A stretch of DNA of 64,000 nt from SZAS-103 sp043747745 (GTDB taxonomy: Bacteria > Pseudomonadota > Gammaproteobacteria > Xanthomonadales > Xanthomonadaceae). The position numbers and the translations under genes were made by a program. The stretch is taken from positions 42,436-106,435 of the forward strand of contig JAYTOP010000049.1 of assembly GCA_043747745.1 (NCBI GenBank). The letters run 5' to 3'. The notes under the pieces were generated by a model. The model saw only the letters and a program-made list of their open reading frames with translations, did not search any database and was not told the DNA's origin. Below are positions 1-8,650 of this stretch, in pieces. The number at the start of each line of letters is the position of its first letter. Within the stretch, counting starts at the first letter, position 1.

Positions 1-703
1 GCGCCCAGGGACGCTGGGCCAGGACCAGGCTGACTCCGACCCGCTGCGCGGCTGGCAGCCCCGCATCCTGCGCCAGCAGCGTCTCGAATTCCGAGGCGGC
101 TTCGTCCAGTCGCCGCTGCAGATAGGCGGCCGCGATCGGCGAGAGCATCCCACTGAGCAGTACCAGCGACTCGCCCGGCCCGTTGAACTCGCGTCGGAAG
201 TACTCCGGCAACAGACGCGTACGGAAAAACTGCTGCATCGGCCCATCGCGACGCCAGCGGAAATTGCGCGCCGTGCGCACGCGATAGCGGTTGCCCGGCT
301 GCAGCTCGATGACGCCGAGCCGATCCAGCCGCGCCAGCAACACCGTCCATTGCGGCAGGGTGAAGCGATAGGCTTCCAGCACTTCCGCCTGGGTCCACCG
401 GTTGATCACCAGATACAGCGCCAACAGCAAGGCCTGGTCATCGATCAACGCCTGTTCGGCCTGCGCATCGAGTTCGGTGAGTGCGGGCTGGCCCTGATGG
501 GCCTCAGCGGCAAGCTCGGACAGGCCGATATCGAGCACCTCGCAAACCTGCTCCAGCCGCAGCAGGCTCAGCGCCTGCTGCGAGAACATGCGTTTAACCG
601 CCGCTTCGCTCAGGTCGAGCCGCTTGGCGAGCGCGGCATAGGTGATGCCCTGCGCTTTGAGCAGGCGCTTCAGCGCGACGACCAATTCATGACGGAGCGG
701 CAT
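1..703 (-). CDS. XRE-type helix-turn-helix regulator, 3' end cut by window edge
   Basis: This reading frame starts at the ATG complementary to 701-703 and runs off the left edge, so only about 234 N-terminal residues are visible. Residues 5-60 look like a Cro/XRE DNA-binding domain; ITYAALAKRLDLSEAAVKRM reads as the helix-turn-helix. A second stretch at about 100-145 (LLARLDRLGVIELQPGNRYRV) resembles a winged-helix hairpin. The rest is soluble and unrecognised. The gene is divergent from the secreted protein at 813, with about 110 bp between them, so it may control that gene pair; this is inference from position only. The family is clear, but the target and ligand are unknown. Confidence 0.75.
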   Translation of the reverse strand, partial: MPLRHELVVALKRLLKAQGITYAALAKRLDLSEAAVKRMFSQQALSLLRLEQVCEVLDIGLSELAAEAHQGQPALTELDAQAEQALIDDQALLLALYLVINRWTQAEVLEAYRFTLPQWTVLLARLDRLGVIELQPGNRYRVRTARNFRWRRDGPMQQFFRTRLLPEYFRREFNGPGESLVLLSGMLSPIAAAYLQRRLDEAASEFETLLAQDAGLPAAQRVGVSLVLAQRPWA

Positions 704-812
704 GGTATCGCTATCCAATACTTGAGGCGGAGGAAGACGAGCTTACGTCTATTTTTGTTGCCAGAGGCTGCGGCGAATGCCATCCATGGCGCGTCCAGAC
801 GAGGAGTTCCAA

Positions 813-1238
813 ATGCAATCGCTTCCCCGTGTCTTCACCACCAGCGCCCTGATCGCCATCGCATTCGCCGGACTGCTGCCAGCGCCACAGGCCCGCGCCC
901 AGTCCGATGCCAGCCAGGTTTCCGCGATTTCGATGGAACCTTCGGCTGCAAGTGCCGCCGTCGTCCTCGAAGCCCTGCCCGCTGGCTCGAAATTGCTTGT
1001 CACTGCGCTGCGCCCGGTCGGCAATGTTCTGGAACTCAGCGTCGAATCCGCGAGCCGCGGCGTCGCGGTGAGCATCGAGGTCAGCGCCGCCACGGCGCGC
1101 GCAACCGGGCTTGTTGTTGGCAGCGTTGTGGAGGTCACCGCCGTCAGCGCCGGCTTTCTGATCAGTGCGGGTACCGAAGCAATCGCCTTCATACCCGACG
1201 CCTTGTGCCGATCGCTGATCCACCATCGGGAGCTGTGA
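813..1238 (+). CDS. small secreted protein of unknown function
   Basis: This encodes 141 residues with a Sec signal peptide: a basic start, a hydrophobic core at about residues 9-24 and a likely cut after ARA near residue 30. The ATG at 813 is chosen over one at 777 because GAGGAG (801-806) sits six bases upstream. The mature part is rich in Ala, Val and Ser, has no cysteine in its main body, and alternates hydrophobic residues as beta strands would. It matches no named family that I recognise. Its stop is one base before the DUF2145 gene, so the two are probably one transcript and may act together in the envelope. Confidence 0.7.
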   Translation: MQSLPRVFTTSALIAIAFAGLLPAPQARAQSDASQVSAISMEPSAASAAVVLEALPAGSKLLVTALRPVGNVLELSVESASRGVAVSIEVSAATARATGLVVGSVVEVTAVSAGFLISAGTEAIAFIPDALCRSLIHHREL

Positions 1239-1239
1239 G

Positions 1240-2100
1240 ATGCCCGGCTCGATGAAATCCGGCTCGGTGCGATCCGTTTCGATGCGATCGTGGCTGTGCG
1301 GTCTCTTGCTGCTTTTGTGCGTACTCAGCGGCGCGTCGTATGCGGGCACCAGATGCAGCACGCATGCGATCGGTCCGCGTGAACTGGCCGCAGCGGCCGA
1401 GTCGGCGCAACGCGTGTATACGGCGCTCGAACAGCGCAATGCTCCGGTGGCGTTGATCGCACGCCATGGACAGGATCTGAGCCATTACGGCCTGTACTAC
1501 AGCCACGTCGGCTTTGCAGTCCGCGATCGCAGCGAGGGGCGCTGGACTGTCGTCCATCTGCTCAATTTTTGCGGCACCGACCATTCGAGTCTGTATGCAC
1601 AAGGCCTGGTGAACTTCTTTGCGGACGATCTGGTGAATCAGGATGTGCGCATCGTCTGGTTGAAACCGGACCTGGCGCAGCGGGTGACCGCCATTCTTGA
1701 CAGCCCGGAAGGCAACGCCTTGCACAATCCCCACTACAGCGTCATCGCCCGCTTCGACAGCCGCGACTACCAGAACTCCACCGCGTGGGTGCTCGACGTG
1801 CTCGCGGCGGCGCAACTGCCGGCAGGCGTCGAACCGGATCGTCCGCATGCGCAGGCGCTGGAACTGGCCACGAACAGCCAGCCCGACACAATCCATATTC
1901 CCTACAGCAAACGCTTACTCGGCGGCCTGTTCTCGGCCAATACGGTATTCACCGACCATCCGCTCGCAGCCCGCCTGAAAGGCGAATACCGGGTCGTCAC
2001 AGTGCATTCGATCCTGCGCTGGCTGGATGCGATCGGCGCTACCGAAGGCGTTCGCGAATGGCGCGATGGCATCGAAATGACGAGGCCAGGTTCCACATAG
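1240..2100 (+). CDS. DUF2145 family exported protein
   Basis: This is a 286-residue protein of the DUF2145 family, uncharacterised proteins of proteobacteria. A hydrophobic segment at about residues 15-35 (LLLLLCVLSGASYA) followed by Gly-Thr is a probable signal peptide. The body contains HYGLYYSHVGFAVRD and WTVVHLLNFCGTDHSSLY, typical of the family; the conserved His, Tyr and Cys recall NlpC/P60-like or YiiX-like papain folds, but catalysis is not established. The start at 1240 is supported by GGGAG seven bases upstream; an internal ATG at 1282 is an alternative closer to the signal peptide. It lies one base after the preceding secreted-protein gene. Confidence 0.75.
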   Translation: MPGSMKSGSVRSVSMRSWLCGLLLLLCVLSGASYAGTRCSTHAIGPRELAAAAESAQRVYTALEQRNAPVALIARHGQDLSHYGLYYSHVGFAVRDRSEGRWTVVHLLNFCGTDHSSLYAQGLVNFFADDLVNQDVRIVWLKPDLAQRVTAILDSPEGNALHNPHYSVIARFDSRDYQNSTAWVLDVLAAAQLPAGVEPDRPHAQALELATNSQPDTIHIPYSKRLLGGLFSANTVFTDHPLAARLKGEYRVVTVHSILRWLDAIGATEGVREWRDGIEMTRPGST

Positions 2101-2214
2101 GCGCACGCAAAATCCGCACCGACACACACTTGTCCAAACACATCCTGTACCGTCATTCCACCGTGATTTCCAACTCCCAAGCCGATCAAGCCGGAATGGC
2201 GGCCTGCTTTGCTC

Positions 2215-2799
2215 TCAGGGAATCAACGTCCGCATCACGTGCTCGACGTACGCCTCGAACTCGTCGTGGCGCAGGCGCGGCTGGTGCAGTTGCAGCGACA
2301 GTTGCAGGAAGCCGACATAAGCCGCGTACGCGAGGCGGGCGCGGTGCTGGGCGTCGGCGCGGCCGAGCCCGGCCTGGCGGAACGATGCGCACAGATAATC
2401 GAGTCGGCGCTTGGACACGCGCTCCATCACCGGCTTGACCAGTGGATGGTCGAGCGCCTTCAGCAACTCCGAATAGATGATGTGGGTCTTGGCCTCGTGC
2501 GCGACCAGCAGGAATAGTGCGCGCAGGCGTTCGCGCGGGTCGGAGATCGCCTCGAGTTGGCCGAACACGGTTTCCTGCTCGACCGATTCCCAGTGCTCCA
2601 GCGCCGCCGTCAGCAACGCCTCGCGCGACGGGAAATGCCAGTAGAAACTGCCCTTGGTCACCCCGAGCCGACGCGCGAGCGGCTCGACGCCGACCGCTGC
2701 AAGGCCCTGTTCACCCAGCAGGTCGAGCGCGCCCTGCGCCCAGTCGGCGGCGCTCAGGCGCGCGGGACGTTCATTGCGGTCGGTCGAGGTCTCTGACAT
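2215..2799 (-). CDS. TetR/AcrR family transcriptional regulator
   Basis: This 194-residue regulator has the usual TetR length. Residues about 20-65 form the DNA-binding domain; the recognition helix is in VEPLARRLGVTKGSFYWHFP, followed by the usual Arg-Glu-Ala-Leu. The C-terminal helices are variable and would bind the ligand. It is divergent from fadE, which suggests an acyl-CoA or fatty-acid responsive repressor, but that is inference. The ATG at 2799 is chosen over a GTG at 2805 because TACACT lies exactly six bases before it, giving a plausible leaderless transcript; there is no Shine-Dalgarno sequence. A perfect inverted repeat at 2895-2914 is a candidate operator. Confidence 0.88.
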   Translation of the reverse strand: MSETSTDRNERPARLSAADWAQGALDLLGEQGLAAVGVEPLARRLGVTKGSFYWHFPSREALLTAALEHWESVEQETVFGQLEAISDPRERLRALFLLVAHEAKTHIIYSELLKALDHPLVKPVMERVSKRRLDYLCASFRQAGLGRADAQHRARLAYAAYVGFLQLSLQLHQPRLRHDEFEAYVEHVMRTLIP

Positions 2800-2805
2800 C
2801 TGCAC

Positions 2806-2811
2806 AGTGTA
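2806..2811 (-). promoter_or_regulatory. putative -10 box (TACACT) of the TetR gene, leaderless arrangement
   Basis: TACACT on the minus strand is followed by six bases and then the ATG at 2799. A start point about seven bases downstream of the hexamer would coincide with the start codon. No good -35 box was seen. Confidence 0.4.
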
Positions 2812-2894
2812 TCCATACGGTCGGGGCCAAAACAGGATGTTTCACGACACAGACGGATCGGCTTCCGGGACGATTGCGCTGCGTCATGATCCAA

Positions 2895-2914
2895 ACCATA
2901 CTACTGCGTATGGT
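2895..2914. promoter_or_regulatory. candidate TetR operator, perfect 7-bp inverted repeat
   Basis: ACCATAC and GTATGGT are separated by six bases (TACTGC), a 20-bp palindrome of the size TetR dimers commonly bind. It lies between the divergent TetR and fadE genes. A related CCATAC half-site occurs at 2813-2818, next to the TetR -10 box. Binding is inferred. Confidence 0.5.
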
Positions 2915-3026
2915 GTCTGGATGTCGCATCGACACCGATTCGCGGTAGCGCGTACGCTTGCGGGCAAGCACGATCGCGCGGAGTCGCAGGCACAGCACCT
3001 CAACTTTTTCAGGGAGCCAGTCAGAC

Positions 3027-5492
3027 ATGAGCATCCTCGCCCCGTTCCTGATCCTGCTGCTGGTCGGTCTTGTATCCGCATATCACCGGCTACCACTGCT
3101 GGTCTGGGCGCTGCTGACCGCCGCGGCCTTGTTCGCGAGCGCCCTGCTCGGCGCGAACCACCCGGCCAGCATCGTCGCCACCGTGCTGGTCGCGCTGGTC
3201 GCCATTCCGCTGCTGGTCCCGGCGATCCGGCTGCCATTAATCACCCGTCCGCTGCTGGACTTTTACACGAAGATTTTGCCGCCGCTGTCGGACACCGAGC
3301 GCACTGCGCTGGAAGCCGGCACCGTCGGTTTCGAAGGCGAGCTGTTCTCGGGCAAGCCGAAGTGGGACGCATTGTTGAACCAGCCGAAACCCGAACTGAC
3401 CGCTGAGGAGCAGGCCTTCCTCGACGGCCCCTGCGAGGAACTCTGCAAGATGGCCAACGACTGGGACATCACCCACGTCCGCGCCGACCTGCCGCCGGAG
3501 ATCTGGGATTACGTCAAGAAGAACCGCTTTTTCGGCATGATCATCCCGAAGGAATACGGCGGCCTCGGCTTCAGCGCACTTGCCAACCACAAGGTCATCC
3601 AGAAACTCGCTTCGATCTCCAGCACGCTCAGCTCGACCGTCGGCGTACCGAACTCGCTGGGACCCGGCGAATTGCTGATCCACTATGGCACCGAGGAGCA
3701 GAAGGATCATTACCTGCCGCGCCTCGCCGATGGCCGCGAAGTGCCCTGCTTCGGCTTGACCGGGCCGTTTGCAGGTTCGGATGCGACCTCGATCCCCGAC
3801 TACGGCATCGTCTGCAAGCAGCCGTGGAACGGAGCGAATGTCATCGGCATCCGGCTGAACTTCGACAAGCGCTACATCACGCTTGCTCCGGTCGCGACCA
3901 TCATCGGCCTCGCGTTCCGCATGTACGACCCGGACGGTCTGATCGGCGACAAAAAAGACCTCGGCATCAGCCTCGCCCTGGTTCCGCGCGACACCCCCGG
4001 CGTCGAGATCGGCCGTCGCCATTTCCCGCTCAACGTGCCATTCCAGAACGGCCCGATTCGCGGCAAGGACGTGTTCGTGCCGTTATCGGTGCTGATCGGC
4101 GGCGAGGAATACGCGGGCAAGGGCTGGCAAATGCTGGTCGAGGTGTTGTCGATCGGACGCTCGATCACCCTACCCTCGACCGCCAGCGGCTCGGCGAAGA
4201 TGGCCGCGATTGTCACTGGCGCATACGCTCGCATCCGCAAGCAGTTCGGCCTCTCGGTCGGTCGCTTCGAGGGCGTCGAGGAAGCGCTCGCGCGGATGGC
4301 CGGCAACGCGTATGCGATCAGCGCGCTGTCGCAGGCCGCAGCTGCCGCCGTCGCGCGCGGGGAGAACCCGGCGGTGCCGTCGACGATCGCGAAATACCAC
4401 TGCACCAGCATGGGCCGCGAAGTCGTGCAGGACGCCATGGACATCCACGGCGGCAAGGGCATCATCCTCGGGCCGCGCAACTACATGGGTCGCAACTGGC
4501 AAGGCGCGCCGATCGGCATCACGGTCGAGGGCGCGAATATCATGACGCGCAGCCTGATGATCTTCGGCCAAGGCGCGATCCTCTGCCATCCGTGGGTGCT
4601 CAAGGAAATGAAGGCCGCGGGCCTCGAAGACCCTTCGCTGCGCCTGCAGGAATTCGACCGTAACCTGTTCGGCCACATCGGCTTCGCGATCTCGAATGCC
4701 GTTCGCGCGTACTGGTTCGGCCTGACCGCCTCGCGCATCGGCAAGGCGCCGGGCAACGACTACACACGACGCTATTTCCGCAAGCTCAACCGCTACTCCG
4801 CTGCGCTCGCGCTGATGGCGGATACCTCTATGCTGCTGCTCGGCGGCAAGCTCAAGTTCAAGGAAAAACTGTCCGCGCGCCTCGGCGACGTGCTCAGCCA
4901 GCTTTACATCGCCAGCAGCATGCTCAAGCGCTACCACGATGAGGATTGCCCGACATCCGACCAGCCGCTGCTCGCATGGGCGTTCCATGACGCCGTGCAC
5001 AAGATGGAAGTCGCGCTATCCGGCGCGCTGCGCAATTTCCCGGTGCGCCCGGTCGGCTGGCTGCTGTGGGCGCTGGTGTTCCCGTGGGGCCGCCGCGCTC
5101 AGGCACCATCGGACCGCCTCGGCCATCGCGCCGCCGCCTTGCTGATGTCGCCATCCGACGCGCGCGACCGCCTCGCCGAAGGCATCTTTCTGACGCCGTG
5201 CGAAAACAATCCGGCGGGTCGCATTAACAGCTATCTCGCCAAGGTCGTGCTCGCCGAGCCGGTCGAGCGCAAGTTCTGGAAGGCGCTCAAGAACAGCGAC
5301 ATCGAGGCGCTGGATTTCCCGGCGCAACTTGCCGAGGGCGTCGCCGAAGGCTGGATCACCGCCGAGGAGAAAACCCAGCTCGAAGAACTGCGCGTGATGA
5401 CGCTGGACACGATCTCGGTCGACGATTTCGACCCGGCCGAACTGGTCGCGGCAGCTCAGCTGAAGCCGCATGCAGTGTTTCGAGCGGCCTGA
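3027..5492 (+). CDS. fadE: acyl-CoA dehydrogenase FadE
   Basis: This enzyme catalyses the first oxidation of fatty acid beta-oxidation, acyl-CoA to trans-2-enoyl-CoA, with FAD. At 821 residues it matches the long FadE type (E. coli about 814). The N-terminus carries two or three hydrophobic segments (residues about 1-75), as in FadE, implying membrane attachment. The acyl-CoA dehydrogenase core follows (about 100-560), with the flavin-binding region around CFGLTGPFAGSDA and GGKGIILGPRNYMGR, then the FadE-specific C-terminal domain (DUF1974). The start at 3027 is supported by AGGGAG at 3011-3016; the frame stays open upstream. It is divergent from a TetR regulator that may repress it. Confidence 0.93.
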   Translation: MSILAPFLILLLVGLVSAYHRLPLLVWALLTAAALFASALLGANHPASIVATVLVALVAIPLLVPAIRLPLITRPLLDFYTKILPPLSDTERTALEAGTVGFEGELFSGKPKWDALLNQPKPELTAEEQAFLDGPCEELCKMANDWDITHVRADLPPEIWDYVKKNRFFGMIIPKEYGGLGFSALANHKVIQKLASISSTLSSTVGVPNSLGPGELLIHYGTEEQKDHYLPRLADGREVPCFGLTGPFAGSDATSIPDYGIVCKQPWNGANVIGIRLNFDKRYITLAPVATIIGLAFRMYDPDGLIGDKKDLGISLALVPRDTPGVEIGRRHFPLNVPFQNGPIRGKDVFVPLSVLIGGEEYAGKGWQMLVEVLSIGRSITLPSTASGSAKMAAIVTGAYARIRKQFGLSVGRFEGVEEALARMAGNAYAISALSQAAAAAVARGENPAVPSTIAKYHCTSMGREVVQDAMDIHGGKGIILGPRNYMGRNWQGAPIGITVEGANIMTRSLMIFGQGAILCHPWVLKEMKAAGLEDPSLRLQEFDRNLFGHIGFAISNAVRAYWFGLTASRIGKAPGNDYTRRYFRKLNRYSAALALMADTSMLLLGGKLKFKEKLSARLGDVLSQLYIASSMLKRYHDEDCPTSDQPLLAWAFHDAVHKMEVALSGALRNFPVRPVGWLLWALVFPWGRRAQAPSDRLGHRAAALLMSPSDARDRLAEGIFLTPCENNPAGRINSYLAKVVLAEPVERKFWKALKNSDIEALDFPAQLAEGVAEGWITAEEKTQLEELRVMTLDTISVDDFDPAELVAAAQLKPHAVFRAA

Positions 5493-5496
5493 CCGC

Positions 5497-5512
5497 GCGG
5501 TCCGCGGGCCGC
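5497..5512. terminator. hairpin between convergent fadE and permease genes
   Basis: GCGGTCC and GGGCCGC form a seven-pair stem (one G-U) with a two-base loop, in the short gap between the two convergent stop codons. There is no T-run, so intrinsic termination is uncertain. Confidence 0.35.
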
Positions 5513-5517
5513 TCGCT

Positions 5518-6834
5518 TCATTCGTCATTCGTCGCATCGATCGATCCGGTCTGCTCCGACAACAACTCCGGCGCATGCGCAGCGCGCCAGCCGAACCAGC
5601 CCGACAGCGCCGCGGCGAACGTCGAGATCAATGCGAATCCCGCAACGCCGACGCCGAACGCCGTGAGGCCCTTCATCGACAGCGACACCACCACGTCGCC
5701 GAAACGCCAGCCCGCAGTGTCGATCACGTTCTTGCCCTTGTAGCGGGTTTCGCGTTCGGCGCGCGCATACAGGCTGTCCGACGCGGGCTTGCCGATGCCG
5801 TAGGCACTCGCGCGCGTGACGATCAGCATCGCGACCACCATCGCCGGCGTGCCGACGAGCGCGGCGGCCAGCAGGACGACGGCCTTGAGCGCGCCGTCCG
5901 CGACAAGCGCGGCGACCACGCCGTAACGCGACATCAGCAAGCGGGTGACGCCGACCTGCAACAGCAGCTGCAACACATTCGTTGCGAGATCGATATGCGC
6001 GTAGATCGTCTTGCGTGCTTCGCCGGTCGCCGCATGCGCCTTGATGACGTCCGCAGACAACGCATACGCAATCGTTCCGACCGCATCGCCGAGCAACAGC
6101 AGCGCGATCATCCGGCGCAGGAATGGCGAGCGGAACACTTGTTTGAGGCCATCGAACATACCGCCGCCGATGACATCGTGCGCATTCTCATTGCGATGCT
6201 GCAGGTTCGGATGCTGACGCGACCATGCCGATAAACGCCACGTGCACGCAATCGCGACCGCCAGCAACCCGATCGCCGCGATCAGCAGCACGTGGATCGG
6301 CAGCAGGCCCGCGACGATCGGCCCGACGATCGCGCCCAATGTGCCGCCTATCGCGATCACCGGAAACAGCCGCCGTGCCTGCGCGCTGTCGAACACATCG
6401 GCCATGAAGCTCCAGAACACCGACACCACGCACAGGCTGAACACGCTCAGCCAGATGTAGAACACGATGCCCAGCATGCGCGCGCCGATCCGCTCCTGCG
6501 CGTCGAATGCCGGCACGAACGCGACCAGGCAGAGGATGAAGAACAGGTACACCGCCGGGATGAATTTCTCGCGCGGATAACGCGCAACCAACGCGCCGAA
6601 TACCGGCACCAATGCGAGCGTGACGAAGAACGTAGCGGTCCAGAACTGCCACAGGTTCGTCGAGCCCACCGCCGCGCTGAACTGGTCGCGCACAGGCCGC
6701 AACAGGTAGTACGCGGCGAGCACGCAGAAGAACTGCACGAACGCCCATAGCAGCGCCGGACGCTCATGCGCGCGTGCGCCCGTGGCCAGCACCAGGAGCG
6801 CATCGGATTCGGACCGATCGTCAGGCGCGCTCAT
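5518..6834 (-). CDS. MFS-like permease, ATP/ADP-carrier (TlcC) related
   Basis: This is a 438-residue inner-membrane protein with about 11-12 hydrophobic segments. The first segments (VQFFCVLAAYYLLRPVRDQF) and the WSFMADVFDSAQARRLFPVI loop are typical of the bacterial NTP/NDP-exchange-like branch of the major facilitator superfamily. In free-living bacteria these proteins are uncharacterised, and nucleotide exchange should not be assumed. The gene is convergent with fadE and divergent from the GMC oxidoreductase. The ATG at 6834 is the first start of the frame. Family placement is good, substrate unknown. Confidence 0.75.
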   Translation of the reverse strand: MSAPDDRSESDALLVLATGARAHERPALLWAFVQFFCVLAAYYLLRPVRDQFSAAVGSTNLWQFWTATFFVTLALVPVFGALVARYPREKFIPAVYLFFILCLVAFVPAFDAQERIGARMLGIVFYIWLSVFSLCVVSVFWSFMADVFDSAQARRLFPVIAIGGTLGAIVGPIVAGLLPIHVLLIAAIGLLAVAIACTWRLSAWSRQHPNLQHRNENAHDVIGGGMFDGLKQVFRSPFLRRMIALLLLGDAVGTIAYALSADVIKAHAATGEARKTIYAHIDLATNVLQLLLQVGVTRLLMSRYGVVAALVADGALKAVVLLAAALVGTPAMVVAMLIVTRASAYGIGKPASDSLYARAERETRYKGKNVIDTAGWRFGDVVVSLSMKGLTAFGVGVAGFALISTFAAALSGWFGWRAAHAPELLSEQTGSIDATNDE

Positions 6835-7026
6835 CGAGCAGGATCATCGGGCTGGTCGAGATGGACGCATGCGCGCCGAGCTTAGCCGACGCCCGGCGTC
6901 ACGGGAAATCGACACGCCGCACGCGATCGTCGCCGACGTTGGAATGTTTGCTCTAGCCTGCGGGCCTAGCCTCGCCCGATCGCCTCTGTGGGTGCCTCTG
7001 TGTCCAACTCCTCCCTGCTCGATCAA

Positions 7027-8604
7027 ATGTCGTACGACTACATCATCGTGGGCGCCGGCTCGGCCGGTTGCGTGCTGGCGAATCGTCTTTCCGAAGATCC
7101 TGGCATCAAGGTACTGTTACTCGAAGCGGGCCCGCGCGACTGGCACCCCTTCATCCACATGCCCGCCGGCCTCGCGAAGCTGGTCGGCAAGAAAGGCGTC
7201 AACTGGGATTACAACACCGCGCCGCAGCCGCAACTCGGAGGCCGCAGGCTGTGGTGGCCGCGCGGCAAGGTGCTCGGCGGATCGAGCTCGATCAACGCGA
7301 TGTGCGACATCCGCGGCGTGCCGCGCGATTACGACGAATGGGTCGAACTCGGCGCCGATGGCTGGGGCTGGAACGACGTGCTGCCTTGGTTTAAACGCAG
7401 CGAAGGCAATGAGCGCGGCGCCGATGCGCTGCATGGTGCCGACGGCCCGCTGAAGGTAGCGAACCTGCGCTACACGAACGAACTCTCGCGCGCCTTCGTC
7501 GAAGCGGCAACGCAGGCCGGGCATCCGCGCAACGACGACTTCAACGGCGCGACGCAGGACGGCTTCGGCCTGTACCAGGTGACCCAGACCAATGGCGCGC
7601 GCTGCTCGTCGGCGGTCGCCTATCTCGACCCTGCGAAGCCGCGCGCGAATCTCACCGTCGCGACCGGTGCGCTCGCGCATCGCGTGACCTTCGACAAGGT
7701 GCGAGCAACCGGCGTCGCCTACATGCATCGCGGTCAGGCCATCGTCGCGACTGCGAAGCGCGAAGTGCTGCTCAGTGGCGGCGCGATCAACTCGCCGCAG
7801 TTGCTGATGCTCTCGGGCATCGGCCCGGCCGCGCATCTGCGCGAGCATGGCATCGACGTGCGCGTCGACCTGTCTGGCGTCGGCGGCAATCTGCAGGATC
7901 ATCTCGATGCCTGCACCGTGCAACGCAGCACGCGCAAAATTACCTACGACCACATCAGCGACATCACCACCGCGTGGAATTATTACCTGCACCGCCAAGG
8001 CGTCGGCACCAGCAATGTCGCCGAAGCCGGAGGCTTCCTGCGCTCGAAACTCGCACCCGACGAACGCGACGACGTGCAATTCCATTTCGTACCCGCGATG
8101 CTCGACGACCACGGCCGCCACCGCCTCAAAGGCTGGGGCTACACCGCCCACGCCTGTAACCTGCGCCCGCGCAGTCGCGGGAAGATTCTGTTGAATTCGG
8201 CCAATCCCGCCGACAAGGCGCGCATCGAGCCAGGCTACCTCACCGATGAAGGCGGCGGCGACCTGAAGCACATGATCGAATGCGTGCGCCTCGCGCGCGA
8301 ACTGCTCGCCCAGCCCGCGTTCGCACCGTACCGTGGCGAGGAAATTTTCCCGGGCGCCGCAGCGCAGGACGACAAGGCGATCGAGGCCTTCATCCGCGCA
8401 AAAGCCGAAACCATCTACCACCCGGTCGGCAGCTGCCGCATGGGCCAGGACGATTTGTCCGTGGTCGATCCGCAACTGCGCGTGCGCGGCGTCGAAGGGT
8501 TGCGCGTGATCGACGCATCGGTGATGCCGAAGTTGATCGGCGGGAATACGAATGCGCCGACGATCATGATTGCGGAGAGGGCGACGAATTTGATTCGGGG
8601 TTGA
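7027..8604 (+). CDS. GMC family FAD-dependent oxidoreductase (choline/alcohol dehydrogenase type)
   Basis: This is a flavoenzyme of the glucose-methanol-choline family, about 525 residues. The ADP-binding motif starts at residue 3-4 (YDYIIVGAGSAGCVLANRL), the first GMC signature is GKVLGGSSSINAM and the second is SGGAINSPQLLMLSGIG. The C-terminal catalytic region has YHPVGSCRMG and ends with the GGNTNAPTIMIAERA flavin contact. It probably oxidises an alcohol or choline-like substrate; the family does not fix which. The frame also has GTG codons at 6988 and 7000, but homologous proteins begin at Met-Ser-Tyr-Asp, hence 7027; no Shine-Dalgarno sequence decides the matter. Confidence 0.88.
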   Translation: MSYDYIIVGAGSAGCVLANRLSEDPGIKVLLLEAGPRDWHPFIHMPAGLAKLVGKKGVNWDYNTAPQPQLGGRRLWWPRGKVLGGSSSINAMCDIRGVPRDYDEWVELGADGWGWNDVLPWFKRSEGNERGADALHGADGPLKVANLRYTNELSRAFVEAATQAGHPRNDDFNGATQDGFGLYQVTQTNGARCSSAVAYLDPAKPRANLTVATGALAHRVTFDKVRATGVAYMHRGQAIVATAKREVLLSGGAINSPQLLMLSGIGPAAHLREHGIDVRVDLSGVGGNLQDHLDACTVQRSTRKITYDHISDITTAWNYYLHRQGVGTSNVAEAGGFLRSKLAPDERDDVQFHFVPAMLDDHGRHRLKGWGYTAHACNLRPRSRGKILLNSANPADKARIEPGYLTDEGGGDLKHMIECVRLARELLAQPAFAPYRGEEIFPGAAAQDDKAIEAFIRAKAETIYHPVGSCRMGQDDLSVVDPQLRVRGVEGLRVIDASVMPKLIGGNTNAPTIMIAERATNLIRG

Positions 8605-8650
8605 TCTGATCAGTTGTTCCCTTCTTCCCTTGCGGGGAGCAGGAAATACA

